A DNA stretch of 64,000 nt from Aggregatilineales bacterium (GCA_030834905.1 JAUQWZ010000024.1:62001-126000), one strand, 5' to 3'; positions 9,387 through 18,357 are shown, numbered from the stretch's first letter. The notes: generated from the sequence alone by a model not told the origin. Made by a program: numbers and translations.

Positions 9387-9812
9387 TTACTGCGGCGCTC
9401 GCTCGCGGAGCAGGCGCATGTGGCTGCCCTGCCAAACGTCTGGCTTGCGGGTGAACTTGGTGATTTTGATATCGCTGACGTAGGGCATGATCCGAACCAT
9501 CAGCGCGGGCAGATTGTGCCATTCCTCGCTGAAGATCATCGCCTTCAGTTCGTCGGCGATACGTCCCGTCCAACTCCAGCGCTCGCGCAGTTCGTCGGCT
9601 TTCATCCAGTAATCCCGCTTCTCCCAGGCGGCGGCAGAAGCATCGATACCTTCCTCAATTTCCCTGAAGCAGTAGACCAGTGAGGAAACCATGTCCTTCG
9701 CTTCGTCGTCAAGCTCGGTTTTCAGCGTGAGATTGCGCAGAAGCTCGGCGGCGGTGCGCATCAACTGGCTGCGCTGTTTTCCGGCGCTGTCTGGATTAAT
9801 GACCCGACCCAT
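9387..9812 (-). CDS. Uncharacterised protein, third gene of an unknown operon
   Basis: 141 aa and mostly helical in appearance, with Trp-rich segments (AAWEKRDYW, RERWSWTGRIADEL). No signal peptide, membrane helix or catalytic motif is visible. It follows the 9829-10266 gene by 16 nt, so it is the last gene of a three-gene unit read from 11851. I do not recognise the family. Co-expression with two genes carrying winged-helix-like segments suggests a DNA- or RNA-associated job, which is inference only. Confidence 0.75.
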   Translation of the reverse strand: MGRVINPDSAGKQRSQLMRTAAELLRNLTLKTELDDEAKDMVSSLVYCFREIEEGIDASAAAWEKRDYWMKADELRERWSWTGRIADELKAMIFSEEWHNLPALMVRIMPYVSDIKITKFTRKPDVWQGSHMRLLRERAPQ

Positions 9813-9828
9813 AGTATGCCTGGACTCC

Positions 9829-10266
9829 TTACGGTGCTTCGGTGGGGCGGATGCCTTTATAGATGCGTCCGCCGCTTAAGGTCTTCAAAATCAACGATGC
9901 CGGTCTGCCGATATGATCGGCAAGTTCGCGCGGCGACAGCGGCGCGTTGCCATTCGCCAGAAATACCCGGAAGATGCTGTCCACCACTGACGTATGCGGG
10001 TTGATGAAATCGGGATCTTTGGCAGCCTGCTGGATCATCAGTCCAAGCTCGTCTAGCTGGAACACTTCGCCAGTATCGGGATCGATGTAATCGACCACCT
10101 GTTGTTCGCTGCTCTGGCTCAGTCGCTCTCGCTGTTCCGGGGTAAGATGGCTGATGGTATAGATGCGCAGGTCTTCACCGCCGCGTTCCCACCAACTGTA
10201 GTCAATGTGAAACAGGGTATCGAGCGTGGGCTTGACGAGCGCGCTTGGTTTTCCGGTTGTTTGCAT
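9829..10266 (-). CDS. Uncharacterised protein with a C-terminal winged-helix-like segment
   Basis: 145 aa. The N-terminal half (TLDTLFHIDYSWWERGG, then RIYTISHLTPEQRERL) has no recognised fold. A middle segment VVDYIDPDTGEVFQLDELG is acidic. The C-terminal 45 residues (VFLANGNAPLSPRELADHIG, then RPASLILKTLSGGRIYKGIRP) look like a winged helix-turn-helix in which the wing carries GGRIYKGI. It sits 10 nt after the 524-aa gene and 16 nt before the 141-aa gene. Confidence 0.75.
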   Translation of the reverse strand: MQTTGKPSALVKPTLDTLFHIDYSWWERGGEDLRIYTISHLTPEQRERLSQSSEQQVVDYIDPDTGEVFQLDELGLMIQQAAKDPDFINPHTSVVDSIFRVFLANGNAPLSPRELADHIGRPASLILKTLSGGRIYKGIRPTEAP

Positions 10267-10276
10267 GGGGTGACTC

Positions 10277-11851
10277 CTATTGGGCGCTCATTTTCCAGTA
10301 GTTGCTCCCGACATGCTCGAAATCTGGGTTGGTGGCGAGGGCGGCAAAAATAGGACCCGGTGGCAGGCGGCGCACGACGTTCACGGCGCTGTACAGGGTT
10401 TTGGCATGTACGGTTCCCTGGGGCGAGAAACGACTAAGTTCCGCTACCAGGTTAGTGAGGATTGCGCTCAGGCTTCGCCGGGACTGTTGCGTTGTCTGGA
10501 ATAACGTATCGACAAGTGCCAGATCATCCGCGCCGAGAATCATCAGATCGTCGTATCCCGCGCCAATCGCGCGTTTGTCATATTCAAAAGTGAGCTGGTT
10601 ATTCTTGGGCACGATCAGCCGCACGTATTCCGTCCGGGGACGGTGGGCGTCAAAATCGACCACGAATTTACCCGGCGCTTCGCCCTGGCTGACATAGAGC
10701 AGGGCACCCACCGGCAGCTTGTGCTTGCGGTACATCTTGCTCAAGCCAAAGACGTAACGTTCCTCACGCACGACCCAGCCCGGATATTCCTCGCCGTCCT
10801 GACCATCGACCAGCGTCACTGAGATGCGGGGCGTGCGCCGCGCGGTTGGGAAGATGTGCCGCAGTTTGGCGTTCAGGGGAAGCGTGCCGACTCGTCGGTG
10901 TGGGTAATTCAGGGTAATGGTCACCCGTTCTGGCTGTTCGGGCGGCTCTTTGACCGATGACCATTCATCGTCAATTTCAGCTTCCAGCGCCGTCATTTCA
11001 GGTGACAGCAGCCCAGCCTCGTATTCAACCCGCGCATAACGCAGGTACGGCGGCGTGTTCACGACTTCCGGCGGCTCTAACCGGCGAAGGTGCCAGAGTA
11101 CGGTATCGACGGGACCGACTTCGTCAAAGCGTTCATCCTGGTTCAGGCTGAAGTTCAGCGAGAAGATCTGAAGCTCAAGCGGGGAATTCCCCAAGCCGCC
11201 AATCTCAGTCAGAATTTGTTCGGTAGTCATCGGCGTCTCGCCGTTGATGTCGAGCACCGCTTCCGCCAGGTTGAGATAACCCTCGTTGACATCGAGCATC
11301 AGGCTGCGGGGGAACCACCGCCCGGCGACGTTGACCAGATCGCCGTTCTCGCGCAGTGCTTCTTCAACAACCGGAATGAGCTGGCTGCGACTGCTGCTGA
11401 GAATGTCCTCAGCCGTCAGGTCAGACGCGCCCGGAAGCTGCGAGCCGCCCGCTTCCGCCTGAAGACTCAGCTTATGATCGGAATAACCGGCGGCGAACTC
11501 ACGGGTTGGCGTGCTGGAGTCAAACTCCACTTCGATAACGTTGAAGCTTCCGTAATCGGGGTTGTTCCCCGGACGCTGCCCGCGAACAGTACCAAAGGCG
11601 TAGTCCAGCGCCGGAAACATGACTCGCTGACCGACCTTGAACGACTGAACAGGGTCGTAGATCTGTACGTCCTTGAATTTTTCCTGCAGCGCAGCAGCTT
11701 CTTGTTCCAGACGACGTTCGATGAGGGCGTAGGCGAGATCATCAACTTTGAGAGGTGTTTCTCGTTCGAGGAGGAGACCCATCAGGTATTCAATGTCGTC
11801 GTCAGTCACAGTAAAATTTCGTGCCCAGTGGTGGCTCGGCATCAATGTCAA
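10277..11851 (-). CDS. Large uncharacterised protein with HARE-HTH/winged-helix-like domains
   Basis: 524 aa, first gene of the three-gene unit. By eye the order is: an N-terminal helical segment (about 15-58), a beta-rich SH3-like segment around VGQRVMFPALDYAFGTVRG (about 72-112), then a HARE-HTH-like region (about 170-265) with MTTEQILTEIGG and DERFDEVGPVDTVLWHLRRL. A long beta-rich segment (about 330-430) follows, and a last helical/winged segment ends at HVGSNYWKMS. HARE-HTH domains occur in RNA polymerase delta subunits and DNA-modification or restriction proteins. No nuclease or ATPase motif is seen. A start two codons in (MPSHHW) is also possible. Confidence 0.78.
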   Translation of the reverse strand: MTLMPSHHWARNFTVTDDDIEYLMGLLLERETPLKVDDLAYALIERRLEQEAAALQEKFKDVQIYDPVQSFKVGQRVMFPALDYAFGTVRGQRPGNNPDYGSFNVIEVEFDSSTPTREFAAGYSDHKLSLQAEAGGSQLPGASDLTAEDILSSSRSQLIPVVEEALRENGDLVNVAGRWFPRSLMLDVNEGYLNLAEAVLDINGETPMTTEQILTEIGGLGNSPLELQIFSLNFSLNQDERFDEVGPVDTVLWHLRRLEPPEVVNTPPYLRYARVEYEAGLLSPEMTALEAEIDDEWSSVKEPPEQPERVTITLNYPHRRVGTLPLNAKLRHIFPTARRTPRISVTLVDGQDGEEYPGWVVREERYVFGLSKMYRKHKLPVGALLYVSQGEAPGKFVVDFDAHRPRTEYVRLIVPKNNQLTFEYDKRAIGAGYDDLMILGADDLALVDTLFQTTQQSRRSLSAILTNLVAELSRFSPQGTVHAKTLYSAVNVVRRLPPGPIFAALATNPDFEHVGSNYWKMSAQ

Positions 11852-11959
11852 ATGCCTCCCGGCGGCTCAAATGGCAGAACAGCAAAGGATGTCTGTATCA
11901 GACGTTAAAAGTTAAGTAACGATTATACCGAAGTTGGTAATGCCTTTGCAAGCGTTGGG

Positions 11960-11989
11960 TTGACCCATGCCCCAGGCTACGTGTATACT
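11960..11989 (+). promoter_or_regulatory. Promoter of the rpmH operon
   Basis: TTGACC (11960-11965), an 18-bp spacer and TATACT (11984-11989) lie 41 bp upstream of the rpmH ATG in the divergent gap. It is a good sigma-70-type match and suits a highly expressed ribosomal-protein gene. Confidence 0.7.
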
Positions 11990-12030
11990 TACACCTTGCA
12001 AATTCACACTATGCTAGCAGGACAGGGCAA

Positions 12031-12210
12031 ATGTCAACTAAGCGAACCTACCAACCGAAAATTCGCCGCCGTGCGCGTGTACACGGCTTTCGCGCCCGCA
12101 TGTCAACCCGCGACGGACGGGACGTTCTGAAGCGTCGCCGCCTGCGTGGTCGTCACTTGCTGACCGTGAAACGCAACTTTGTCAAGAAGGTCAACTGGAA
12201 CGCCAATTAG
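12031..12210 (+). CDS. rpmH: 50S ribosomal protein L34
   Basis: A 59-aa gene, too short for most ORF lists. The canonical L34 core is present: [20 protein letters not shown], then [18 protein letters not shown]. Bacterial L34 is usually 44-47 aa, so this one has about 14 extra C-terminal residues ending [14 protein letters not shown]. The predicted product is a component of the large ribosomal subunit. The gene is the first of the classic rpmH-rnpA-yidD-yidC-jag cluster and is driven by the promoter at 11960-11989. Confidence 0.95.
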   Translation: MSTKRTYQPKIRRRARVHGFRARMSTRDGRDVLKRRRLRGRHLLTVKRNFVKKVNWNAN

Positions 12211-12226
12211 GGATTTGACGGACGCG

Positions 12227-12565
12227 ATGCAGCGTGACTTCCGGCTGCGGCAGGCAGACGATTTTCAGCGGCTACGCCGGGAAGGGCGCGCTGTTTCGCA
12301 CCGTCTAATGGTCGTCAGCATTGCGCCAAACACACTCGCGCACAATCGTTATGGCTTTATCGTCAGCAAACATCTGGGCAAAGCGGTTACCCGCAACCTG
12401 ATCCGTCGGCGTCTGCGAGCAGTAGTGCGTGAGCTTCACCCACAACTGAAGCCGGGGTACGATATCGTCATCATCGCTCGAGCCGCGTTGGTCGAGCAAC
12501 CTTTCATGGTTCTGCAACGTACAGTTGTTGAACAGTTCCGTCAGTCTGGAATTCTGGAGCGTTAG
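12227..12565 (+). CDS. rnpA: Ribonuclease P protein component
   Basis: The protein subunit of RNase P, which helps the catalytic RNA mature tRNA 5' ends. From ATG 12227 it is 112 aa, the normal size. The RNR signature appears as GKAVTRNLIRRRLRAVVRE, and the N-terminal DFRLRQADDFQRLRREGR is typical. The frame stays open upstream to a TTG at 12179 inside rpmH, but that would add a non-conserved tail, so the ATG 17 nt after the rpmH stop is preferred; a TTG at 12215 is the alternative. The start of yidD follows 3 nt after the stop. Confidence 0.92.
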   Translation: MQRDFRLRQADDFQRLRREGRAVSHRLMVVSIAPNTLAHNRYGFIVSKHLGKAVTRNLIRRRLRAVVRELHPQLKPGYDIVIIARAALVEQPFMVLQRTVVEQFRQSGILER

Positions 12566-12568
12566 GCG

Positions 12569-12778
12569 ATGAAGCCCGTTGCTCTGGCACTACTGCGGTT
12601 TTATAAGCGGTTTATCTCGCCGCTGTTGCCGTCGTCGTGCCGGTTTGAACCCACGTGTTCGGTGTATATGTATCAGGCAGTTGACAAGTACGGTGTGATC
12701 AAGGGCGGCTGGATGGGAATGAAGCGCATCGGGCGCTGCCACCCGTTTCATCCCGGCGGCTATGATCCAGTCCCTTGA
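12569..12778 (+). CDS. yidD: Membrane protein insertion efficiency factor YidD
   Basis: 69 aa, with the conserved family core [20 protein letters not shown], then [35 protein letters not shown]. YidD is a small amphipathic protein at the inner membrane face that aids YidC-dependent insertion. It lies between rnpA (3-nt gap) and a lipoprotein gene, in the standard gene order apart from that lipoprotein. Confidence 0.95.
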   Translation: MKPVALALLRFYKRFISPLLPSSCRFEPTCSVYMYQAVDKYGVIKGGWMGMKRIGRCHPFHPGGYDPVP

Positions 12779-12794
12779 TTTGAGGAGTAAATCG

Positions 12795-13970
12795 TTGAAG
12801 AACACCACATTCCTGAAGCGGCGGTTGCTGTTGATTGGCGCAGCCGTTTTGCTGTTAACCGCAGCCGCCTGCGTTGGCGGACCCACTGAGGCAACCTGGG
12901 GGCAGATCAGTCTGATTGGCGATCCTGCCAATATCCTGTTTGCCTACAATGACCGCATCGTACTGATTGACCCGGCAGACGGCTCGCCGGTTGAACTGCG
13001 TGACAGCAACGGCAATATTCGCGTTGACGATCAGGGCAACCCGCGCGTCTGGCAGGTGACCGGGGCGAGCAACACACCGGTGCTGTTCTATACCGCGCCT
13101 ATCGCCGTGGAAGACGGCACGATGCTGACCGCCTCGTATAACCAGAAGCTGTTTGAAGTCGATCTTGCGGCGGCACGCATCACCAACCCTGAGGGGCGCA
13201 GTGTTCCGGGACATGTGGTTGCTGTTCCGCTGGCGACTGAAGAATTTGTTTATGTTCCGCTGAGCGAAGGCGACCTCACCGCCTACTCCCTTCCTGAGCT
13301 TGATGAAGTCTGGACGCTGGAAACAACCCACGGCGTGTGGTCAGAACCGCTGCTGGTGGACGAGGTTCTGTACGTGACCTCGCTCGACCATCATCTGTAT
13401 GCGGTCGATCCGGAAACGGGCGATGAGCGCTGGACACTTGACCTCGGCGGCGCGATTGCGTCCACGCCGGTTTACAGCGACGGTTATCTGTACGTCGGCA
13501 GCTTTGGGCGTAAGATCTTCAAGATTTCCACCGGCGGCGAAATTGTCGCCCAGTACGATACCAATGACTGGGTGTGGAATTCGCCGGTGCTGGTCGATGG
13601 GGTGCTCTACGCCGCCGATCTGGGTGGTTATGTGTATGCGCTGGAGGATAATGGCACGAGTTTCACGCCTGTCTGGCAGCCGCGCAAAGTGGCTGACCGC
13701 GCTATCCGGGCGCTGCCTCTCGTCATCGATAATGCGATTATTGTTGGATCGCGTGACCGGAACGCCTATTGGATTAACCGCGCCACCGGCGAAGAGATTT
13801 TTCACCGTGAAATGGTTGGCGAAATTCTGGCAAACCCGGTGCTTTTGGAACCCAGTGAGTCGCTGAATATCTCAGAGCCAATAGTGATTGTAAGCACCAT
13901 GTCGAATGAGGAGCTGCTGGTAGCATTTTCTGTTGGTGAAGGTCAGCGCCTCTGGCGTTACGGGCGATAG
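12795..13970 (+). CDS. Lipoprotein with PQQ-type beta-propeller repeats (BamB-like)
   Basis: About 391 aa from TTG 12795, which has GAGGAG 7 nt upstream; an in-frame ATG at 12762 overlaps yidD and lacks a ribosome site. A signal peptide (RRLLLIGAAVLLLTAAAC) ends in a lipobox, so the mature protein is predicted to be lipid-anchored outside the membrane. The body has repeated PQQ-like blades such as HLYAVDPETGDERWTLDLGG and DGYLYVGSFGRKIF. The fold resembles BamB and related scaffold proteins; no enzyme active site is seen. Its place between yidD and yidC suggests a role with membrane-protein insertion or export, which is inference from context. Confidence 0.85.
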   Translation: MKNTTFLKRRLLLIGAAVLLLTAAACVGGPTEATWGQISLIGDPANILFAYNDRIVLIDPADGSPVELRDSNGNIRVDDQGNPRVWQVTGASNTPVLFYTAPIAVEDGTMLTASYNQKLFEVDLAAARITNPEGRSVPGHVVAVPLATEEFVYVPLSEGDLTAYSLPELDEVWTLETTHGVWSEPLLVDEVLYVTSLDHHLYAVDPETGDERWTLDLGGAIASTPVYSDGYLYVGSFGRKIFKISTGGEIVAQYDTNDWVWNSPVLVDGVLYAADLGGYVYALEDNGTSFTPVWQPRKVADRAIRALPLVIDNAIIVGSRDRNAYWINRATGEEIFHREMVGEILANPVLLEPSESLNISEPIVIVSTMSNEELLVAFSVGEGQRLWRYGR

Positions 13971-13985
13971 ACGGAGTAAACTGCG

Positions 13986-14894
13986 ATGGATTTTATTCTC
14001 AACCCTTTCGTCACTCTGCTGACGTTTCTCTACTCCGTATTCGCCAACAATATGCTGCTGGCGATTGTGGTCTTTACCATTATCGTCCGGCTGCTGACAT
14101 ACCCGCTGACGGCGCAGCAAATGCGCTCGTCGCAGGCGATGCAGAAGCTTCAGCCGGAGCTAAAGAAGCTTCAGGAGAAGCACAAGGGCGACCGCGAAAA
14201 GATGTCGCAGGAGCAGATGCGACTGTACCGTGAATACGGTATCAACCCGCTGGGCGGCTGTCTTCCCTTGCTGATTCAATTCCCGATCTTCATCTCCCTG
14301 TATCAGGCGATCATCCACTCCCTGGCGGCGACGCCGATGCAGCTTCTTGACCTTTCGGGGCGGCTGCTCATTCCAGGACTGGACAGCAATATCCCCCTGA
14401 AGAACACCATGCTGGGACTTAATCTGACCCAACCGCCGGTGATCTCCGGTTTTGATCTCAGCTCGATTGTTGGTATCGTGCTGGTGGTGCTGGTGGTGGC
14501 GACGACCTGGCTTCAGTTCAAAGTAACCATGCCAGCACAGCCGCCCGCCGAAGATGGCAAGCCCAATCAGGCGCAGTCGATGACGCAGTCAATGGGCACC
14601 ATCATGCCGCTGATGTATGGTTTCTTCGCGCTGTCGTTCTCCATCGGTATCTCGGTATACTTCATCGCGTCCAACATCGTTGGTATCTTGCAGTACGCGC
14701 TGATGGGACGCGCGAATTTCGGTAATATCTTTGGGCGCGGTGGCGGCGCAAAAGCGCCGGGCAGCGCGGTAGCTGCAACCAGCAGCACGCCTGCGAACGG
14801 GGCTGTTCCCACCAAGATCCAGGGTAAGGCAAGCAAGCCTCGCGCCGCCAACGGCAAAGGCAAGCCGACCGAACGCGCGAGCAAAACCAAATAA
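13986..14894 (+). CDS. yidC: Membrane protein insertase YidC/Oxa1
   Basis: 302 aa, short Gram-positive-like form without the large periplasmic domain. Transmembrane segments are visible near 5-40, 95-115, 155-180 and 200-245. The family core is present: YPLTAQQMRSSQAMQKLQPE, LKKLQEKHKGD, YREYGINPLGGCLPLLIQFP. The positively charged tail (KIQGKASKPRAANGKGKPTE) is typical of YidC forms that bind ribosomes. Unlike most short YidC proteins, no obvious signal peptidase II lipobox is seen at the N-terminus. It follows the lipoprotein gene by 15 nt. Confidence 0.93.
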   Translation: MDFILNPFVTLLTFLYSVFANNMLLAIVVFTIIVRLLTYPLTAQQMRSSQAMQKLQPELKKLQEKHKGDREKMSQEQMRLYREYGINPLGGCLPLLIQFPIFISLYQAIIHSLAATPMQLLDLSGRLLIPGLDSNIPLKNTMLGLNLTQPPVISGFDLSSIVGIVLVVLVVATTWLQFKVTMPAQPPAEDGKPNQAQSMTQSMGTIMPLMYGFFALSFSIGISVYFIASNIVGILQYALMGRANFGNIFGRGGGAKAPGSAVAATSSTPANGAVPTKIQGKASKPRAANGKGKPTERASKTK

Positions 14895-14945
14895 TACCTT
14901 GCGTCTAGATGCGGATTATATTCCGTCTCCATTGAGGATTCATGG

Positions 14946-15794
14946 ATGAGCGAAGAGAATTCTGTTGAGGTGACGGCTGAAACCGTCGAAGAAGCTATCG
15001 CGAAAGGACTTGCTGAACTGGGCGTTAGCCCGACAGAAGTCATCGTCGAAGTGCTGGATGAGCCAAGCAAAGGGGTGCTGGGAATTGGCGCGCGCCCGGC
15101 GCGGGTGCGCCTCGAACTGCTGACGCGCAAACAATCGAGCACCGCGGCGACTTCTATTTCGCAGCCCTATCAGGAAAGTACGCCCATTTCTATCCCGCAG
15201 TCATCGCCCATGCCAGCATCGACGGAAACGCCGTCGTATCTTGACCTGGAAGCGGAAGATGCGGATACCGAGCTGACCTTCCTCTCGACCGCCGACGAAG
15301 TGTCGGAAAGCGAACAGGACGAGGAAGCCGCCATTGGTAAAGTGGTGCTGACCGAACTGCTGGAGCGCATGTCGATTCGCGCTCGTGTCCTTGTGCGCCG
15401 CGCCAAGCCCGGCGATCAGGGCGAAAACGCGCCCTGGATTCTGGATGTGACCGGTTCCAACCTCAACCGCCTGATAGGGCGGCGCGGTGAAACGCTGGCG
15501 GCGCTTCAGTACGTCACCCGATTGATTACCAGCCGCGAGCTTCAACGCCGCGCCGAAGTGATCGTCGATATTGACGGCTACAAGGCACGCCGCGCCGGAA
15601 TGCTGCATAACCTGGCGATGCGGATGGCGAATGAGGCGGCGGAACGAGGGAACATCGTTGCGCTTGAGCCGATGCCGCCGCACGAGCGCCGGATCATTCA
15701 TCTGGCGCTGCGCGGGCGTGCCGATGTTTCGACCAAGAGTGTTGGCGAAGGTTCGGCGCGTAAAGTCACCATCGTGCCCAGGGCGCAGTCCTGA
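14946..15794 (+). CDS. jag: RNA-binding protein Jag/KhpB
   Basis: 282 aa with three parts. The Jag_N domain covers about 1-55 (VEVTAETVEEAIAKGLAELG, KGVLGIGARPARVRL). An acidic Ser/Thr-rich linker covers about 60-130. The KH domain carries NLNRLIGRRGETLAALQYV and the R3H domain carries ERGNIVALEPMPPHERRIIH. Jag/KhpB binds RNA and influences cell elongation and division in Gram-positive bacteria. Next to yidC it is in its usual place. Its stop overlaps the ATG of the sugar kinase by 1 nt. Confidence 0.93.
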   Translation: MSEENSVEVTAETVEEAIAKGLAELGVSPTEVIVEVLDEPSKGVLGIGARPARVRLELLTRKQSSTAATSISQPYQESTPISIPQSSPMPASTETPSYLDLEAEDADTELTFLSTADEVSESEQDEEAAIGKVVLTELLERMSIRARVLVRRAKPGDQGENAPWILDVTGSNLNRLIGRRGETLAALQYVTRLITSRELQRRAEVIVDIDGYKARRAGMLHNLAMRMANEAAERGNIVALEPMPPHERRIIHLALRGRADVSTKSVGEGSARKVTIVPRAQS

Positions 15795-16642
15795 TGTCGC
15801 CGGTTCCACCCGATTATCTGCTTATCGGACATATCACGGCTGACCTGACCCCCACCGGACGTGTTGCCGGTGGGACGGTGTCGTATGCTGCCCGCGCGGC
15901 GGCGTCGTTCGGGCTGAAGGTTGGAATTGTAACCAGCACCGCCGTCAACGAACCACTGCTGGATGCGCTGTCACCGTATGCCGAAATCGTGTCCCTGCCC
16001 GCCGAACACACGACAACGTTTGAAAATATCTACGAACCCGCCGGACGAAAGCAGTACGTGCGGGGAATAGCCGCGCCGATTGCCGCCAGCGACATACCGG
16101 CGCATTTCCTGCGCGCGCCGCTGGTGCATCTCGCGCCGATCATCGGGGAAGGCGATCCGCAGATTGCCCGGCTGTTCCGCGATGCAACGGTGCTGCTGAC
16201 GCTTCAGGGCTGGCTGCGCCGTGTCGAGGATGATGGTCGCGTTCGCTTCAAGCGCTGGTATGATGCCGAGGCGCTCCGGTCGATTGACGCCGTCGTCTTC
16301 AGTGAAGAAGATATCGTTGAAGCGCCAGACATGGAGCAGGCGTTCGCGCAGTCGGTGTCCAATCTGTTTGTGACCAGGGCGGAGCGCGGCGGCACCTATT
16401 ATCGTGAAGGCGAAGCCAACGCTTACGCCACGCCTGACGTGGAACTGATTCACCCCACCGGCGCGGGCGATGTGTTTGCCGCTTCGCTGCTGGCGAGCCT
16501 GCCGACGCTGAACCATGACTACTTCGTCGCTACCCGAGTCGCGGCAGCCCTCGGCGCGATTTCGGTCACCCGTTTTGGACTGGACAGCGCGCCGACGCCG
16601 CAGGAAGTGCAGGCGGCTCTCCAGCAGGCGGTACGGGCGTGA
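15794..16642 (+). CDS. PfkB/ribokinase-family carbohydrate kinase
   Basis: 282 aa. The N-terminal start of the family fold (LLIGHITADLTP, then GGTVSYAARAAASFGLKVGI) and the C-terminal ATP/anion-hole signature HPTGAGDVFAAS are clear; the Asp of GAGD is the catalytic base. Family members phosphorylate ribose, fructose, adenosine or similar sugars and nucleosides; the substrate is not evident. It is slightly short, and the lid region looks reduced. It overlaps jag by 1 nt and the next gene by 4 nt (GTGA), so it is co-translated with the amidohydrolase. Confidence 0.88.
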   Translation: MSPVPPDYLLIGHITADLTPTGRVAGGTVSYAARAAASFGLKVGIVTSTAVNEPLLDALSPYAEIVSLPAEHTTTFENIYEPAGRKQYVRGIAAPIAASDIPAHFLRAPLVHLAPIIGEGDPQIARLFRDATVLLTLQGWLRRVEDDGRVRFKRWYDAEALRSIDAVVFSEEDIVEAPDMEQAFAQSVSNLFVTRAERGGTYYREGEANAYATPDVELIHPTGAGDVFAASLLASLPTLNHDYFVATRVAAALGAISVTRFGLDSAPTPQEVQAALQQAVRA

Positions 16643-18249
16643 TCGTTGAGCGCATTCTGTACAACGGCAGCATCGTCACGCTGGACGAGCGCCAGCCGCG
16701 CGTTTCGGCGCTGGCGATCAGTCAGGGATATATCACTGCGGCTGGATCGGACGATGAAATCCTCGCGTTGGCGCGACCCGGCGCTGCCCGCCAAAATCTT
16801 AACGGCGCGTTTGTCATTCCGGGGCTGACCGACGCCCACATCCACTGGCAGCTTCTGTCCCAGTCGCTTGCCGCCATCCCTCTGCACGACATTCCGAGCA
16901 AACAGGCAGCTATCGGCAGGGTTGCCGAGCGCGCCGCGTCAGTTCCCTCGGGAAGCTGGATCGAAGGTTACGGCTGGTCGCAGGATATCTGGGAAGGCAA
17001 GCAGTTCCCAACGGCTGCCGATCTGGATCGGGTGTCGCCCGATCATCCGGTGTTTCTGCGGGCGCGCAGCCTTCACGCCGCCTGGGCGAACAGCCTGGCG
17101 CTGCGGATGTGCGACATTGACGAGACAACGCCCGATCCTGAAGGTGGCGCCATCGCCCGCGACAGCGACGGACAGCCGACCGGCATCCTGCTCGAACCTG
17201 CGGCGATGAACCTCGTCTCCAGATGTATTCCCGCCCTGTTCGGCGACCGGCTGGTAGACCAGATGCTCCAGGCACAGGATCTCGCCCTGTCGCTGGGCAT
17301 GACCGGCATCCACGATTTTGACGATCAGGAGTGTTTTAGCGCCCTTCAGCGCCTGCGCGAACGCGGTCAGTTAGGGCTGCGCGTCGTCAAAAACGTGAAC
17401 CGGAAGTACCTGGATAGCCTGCTCGACACAGGCTTGCGCGCTGGCTTTGGCGACGACTGGCTTCGCATTGGCGCGCTCAAGCTGTTCGCCGATGGGGCAA
17501 TCGGACCGCGCACCGCCTACATGATCGAGCCGTATGATGGCGAGCCGGACAACTACGGCATAGCCGTGATCGACAAGGAAGAAATGACCGAGATGATCAG
17601 CCGGGCAAGCGCGGCGGGGCTGGCTTCGAGCGTTCACGCCATCGGCGACCGGGCGGTTCACGATGTCCTTGACGCCTTCGAGATTGTGCGCCGCGAAGAA
17701 ACGCAGCGCGGCGAAGCCCGCGCATCCCGGCGGCATCGTATTGAGCACGTTCAGCTTATCCATCCCGACGACCTGAACCGGCTGGCGGAACTGGACGTGA
17801 TCGCTTCGATGCAGCCCGTTCACGCCACGTCCGATTATCTGATGGCTGACCGCTACTGGGGCAAACGCGCCGCTTATGCTTACAACCCGCGCCTTCAGTT
17901 GGATCGCGGCGTGGTCGTGGCATTTGGCACCGATGCGCCAGTTGAGGCGGTGGGTCCGCTGCCGGGTATACACGCGGCGGTCACGCGGCAGCGCGCCGAT
18001 GGCTCGCCCGGCAGTGACGGCTGGATTCCGAGCGCGAGGCTGACGGTGGATGAAGCGCTGCGCGGCTTCACGACCGGTCCCGCTTACGCGGCGGGCATGG
18101 AAGACCGGCTGGGCAGGCTAAAACCCGGCTATCTTGCTGACCTCGTCGTGCTGGATCGCGACCTCTACAAGATACTAACATCTGATATCCTCAAGGCGCA
18201 GGTGCTGGCGACAATGGTCGGCGGCGTGTGGCGTTACGGCAGCCTCTGA
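16639..18249 (+). CDS. Amidohydrolase family protein (YtcJ-like)
   Basis: 536 aa, GTG start overlapping the preceding stop. The protein has the split N-terminal beta domain (ILYNGSIVTLDE) and a TIM-barrel metal site: HxH in GLTDAHIHWQ, later His in SSVHAIGDRAVHDVL, HRIEHVQL, and the Asp in FGTDAPVE. It ends with the usual composite beta segment (GRLKPGYLADLVVLDRDLY). This subfamily includes YtcJ and N-substituted formamide deformylase; the physiological substrate is unknown. Coupling to a sugar kinase suggests a salvage or scavenging role, but there is no direct evidence. Confidence 0.88.
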   Translation: MIVERILYNGSIVTLDERQPRVSALAISQGYITAAGSDDEILALARPGAARQNLNGAFVIPGLTDAHIHWQLLSQSLAAIPLHDIPSKQAAIGRVAERAASVPSGSWIEGYGWSQDIWEGKQFPTAADLDRVSPDHPVFLRARSLHAAWANSLALRMCDIDETTPDPEGGAIARDSDGQPTGILLEPAAMNLVSRCIPALFGDRLVDQMLQAQDLALSLGMTGIHDFDDQECFSALQRLRERGQLGLRVVKNVNRKYLDSLLDTGLRAGFGDDWLRIGALKLFADGAIGPRTAYMIEPYDGEPDNYGIAVIDKEEMTEMISRASAAGLASSVHAIGDRAVHDVLDAFEIVRREETQRGEARASRRHRIEHVQLIHPDDLNRLAELDVIASMQPVHATSDYLMADRYWGKRAAYAYNPRLQLDRGVVVAFGTDAPVEAVGPLPGIHAAVTRQRADGSPGSDGWIPSARLTVDEALRGFTTGPAYAAGMEDRLGRLKPGYLADLVVLDRDLYKILTSDILKAQVLATMVGGVWRYGSL

Positions 18250-18357
18250 TCTAAAATCTCGCCTGGAAGCAGCAAAAATGAAGGTGAAGTAACCGCTTGT
18301 GACTGGATTAGGACGCCCAGTTGTCGCGCGTCCTGGATTGCCTGTGGAGCAGACAAG

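Noticed and set aside
11852..12030. Possible origin of replication near rpmH/rnpA
   Set aside because: dnaA and dnaN are absent and no cluster of DnaA boxes (TTATCCACA) is visible in the gap.
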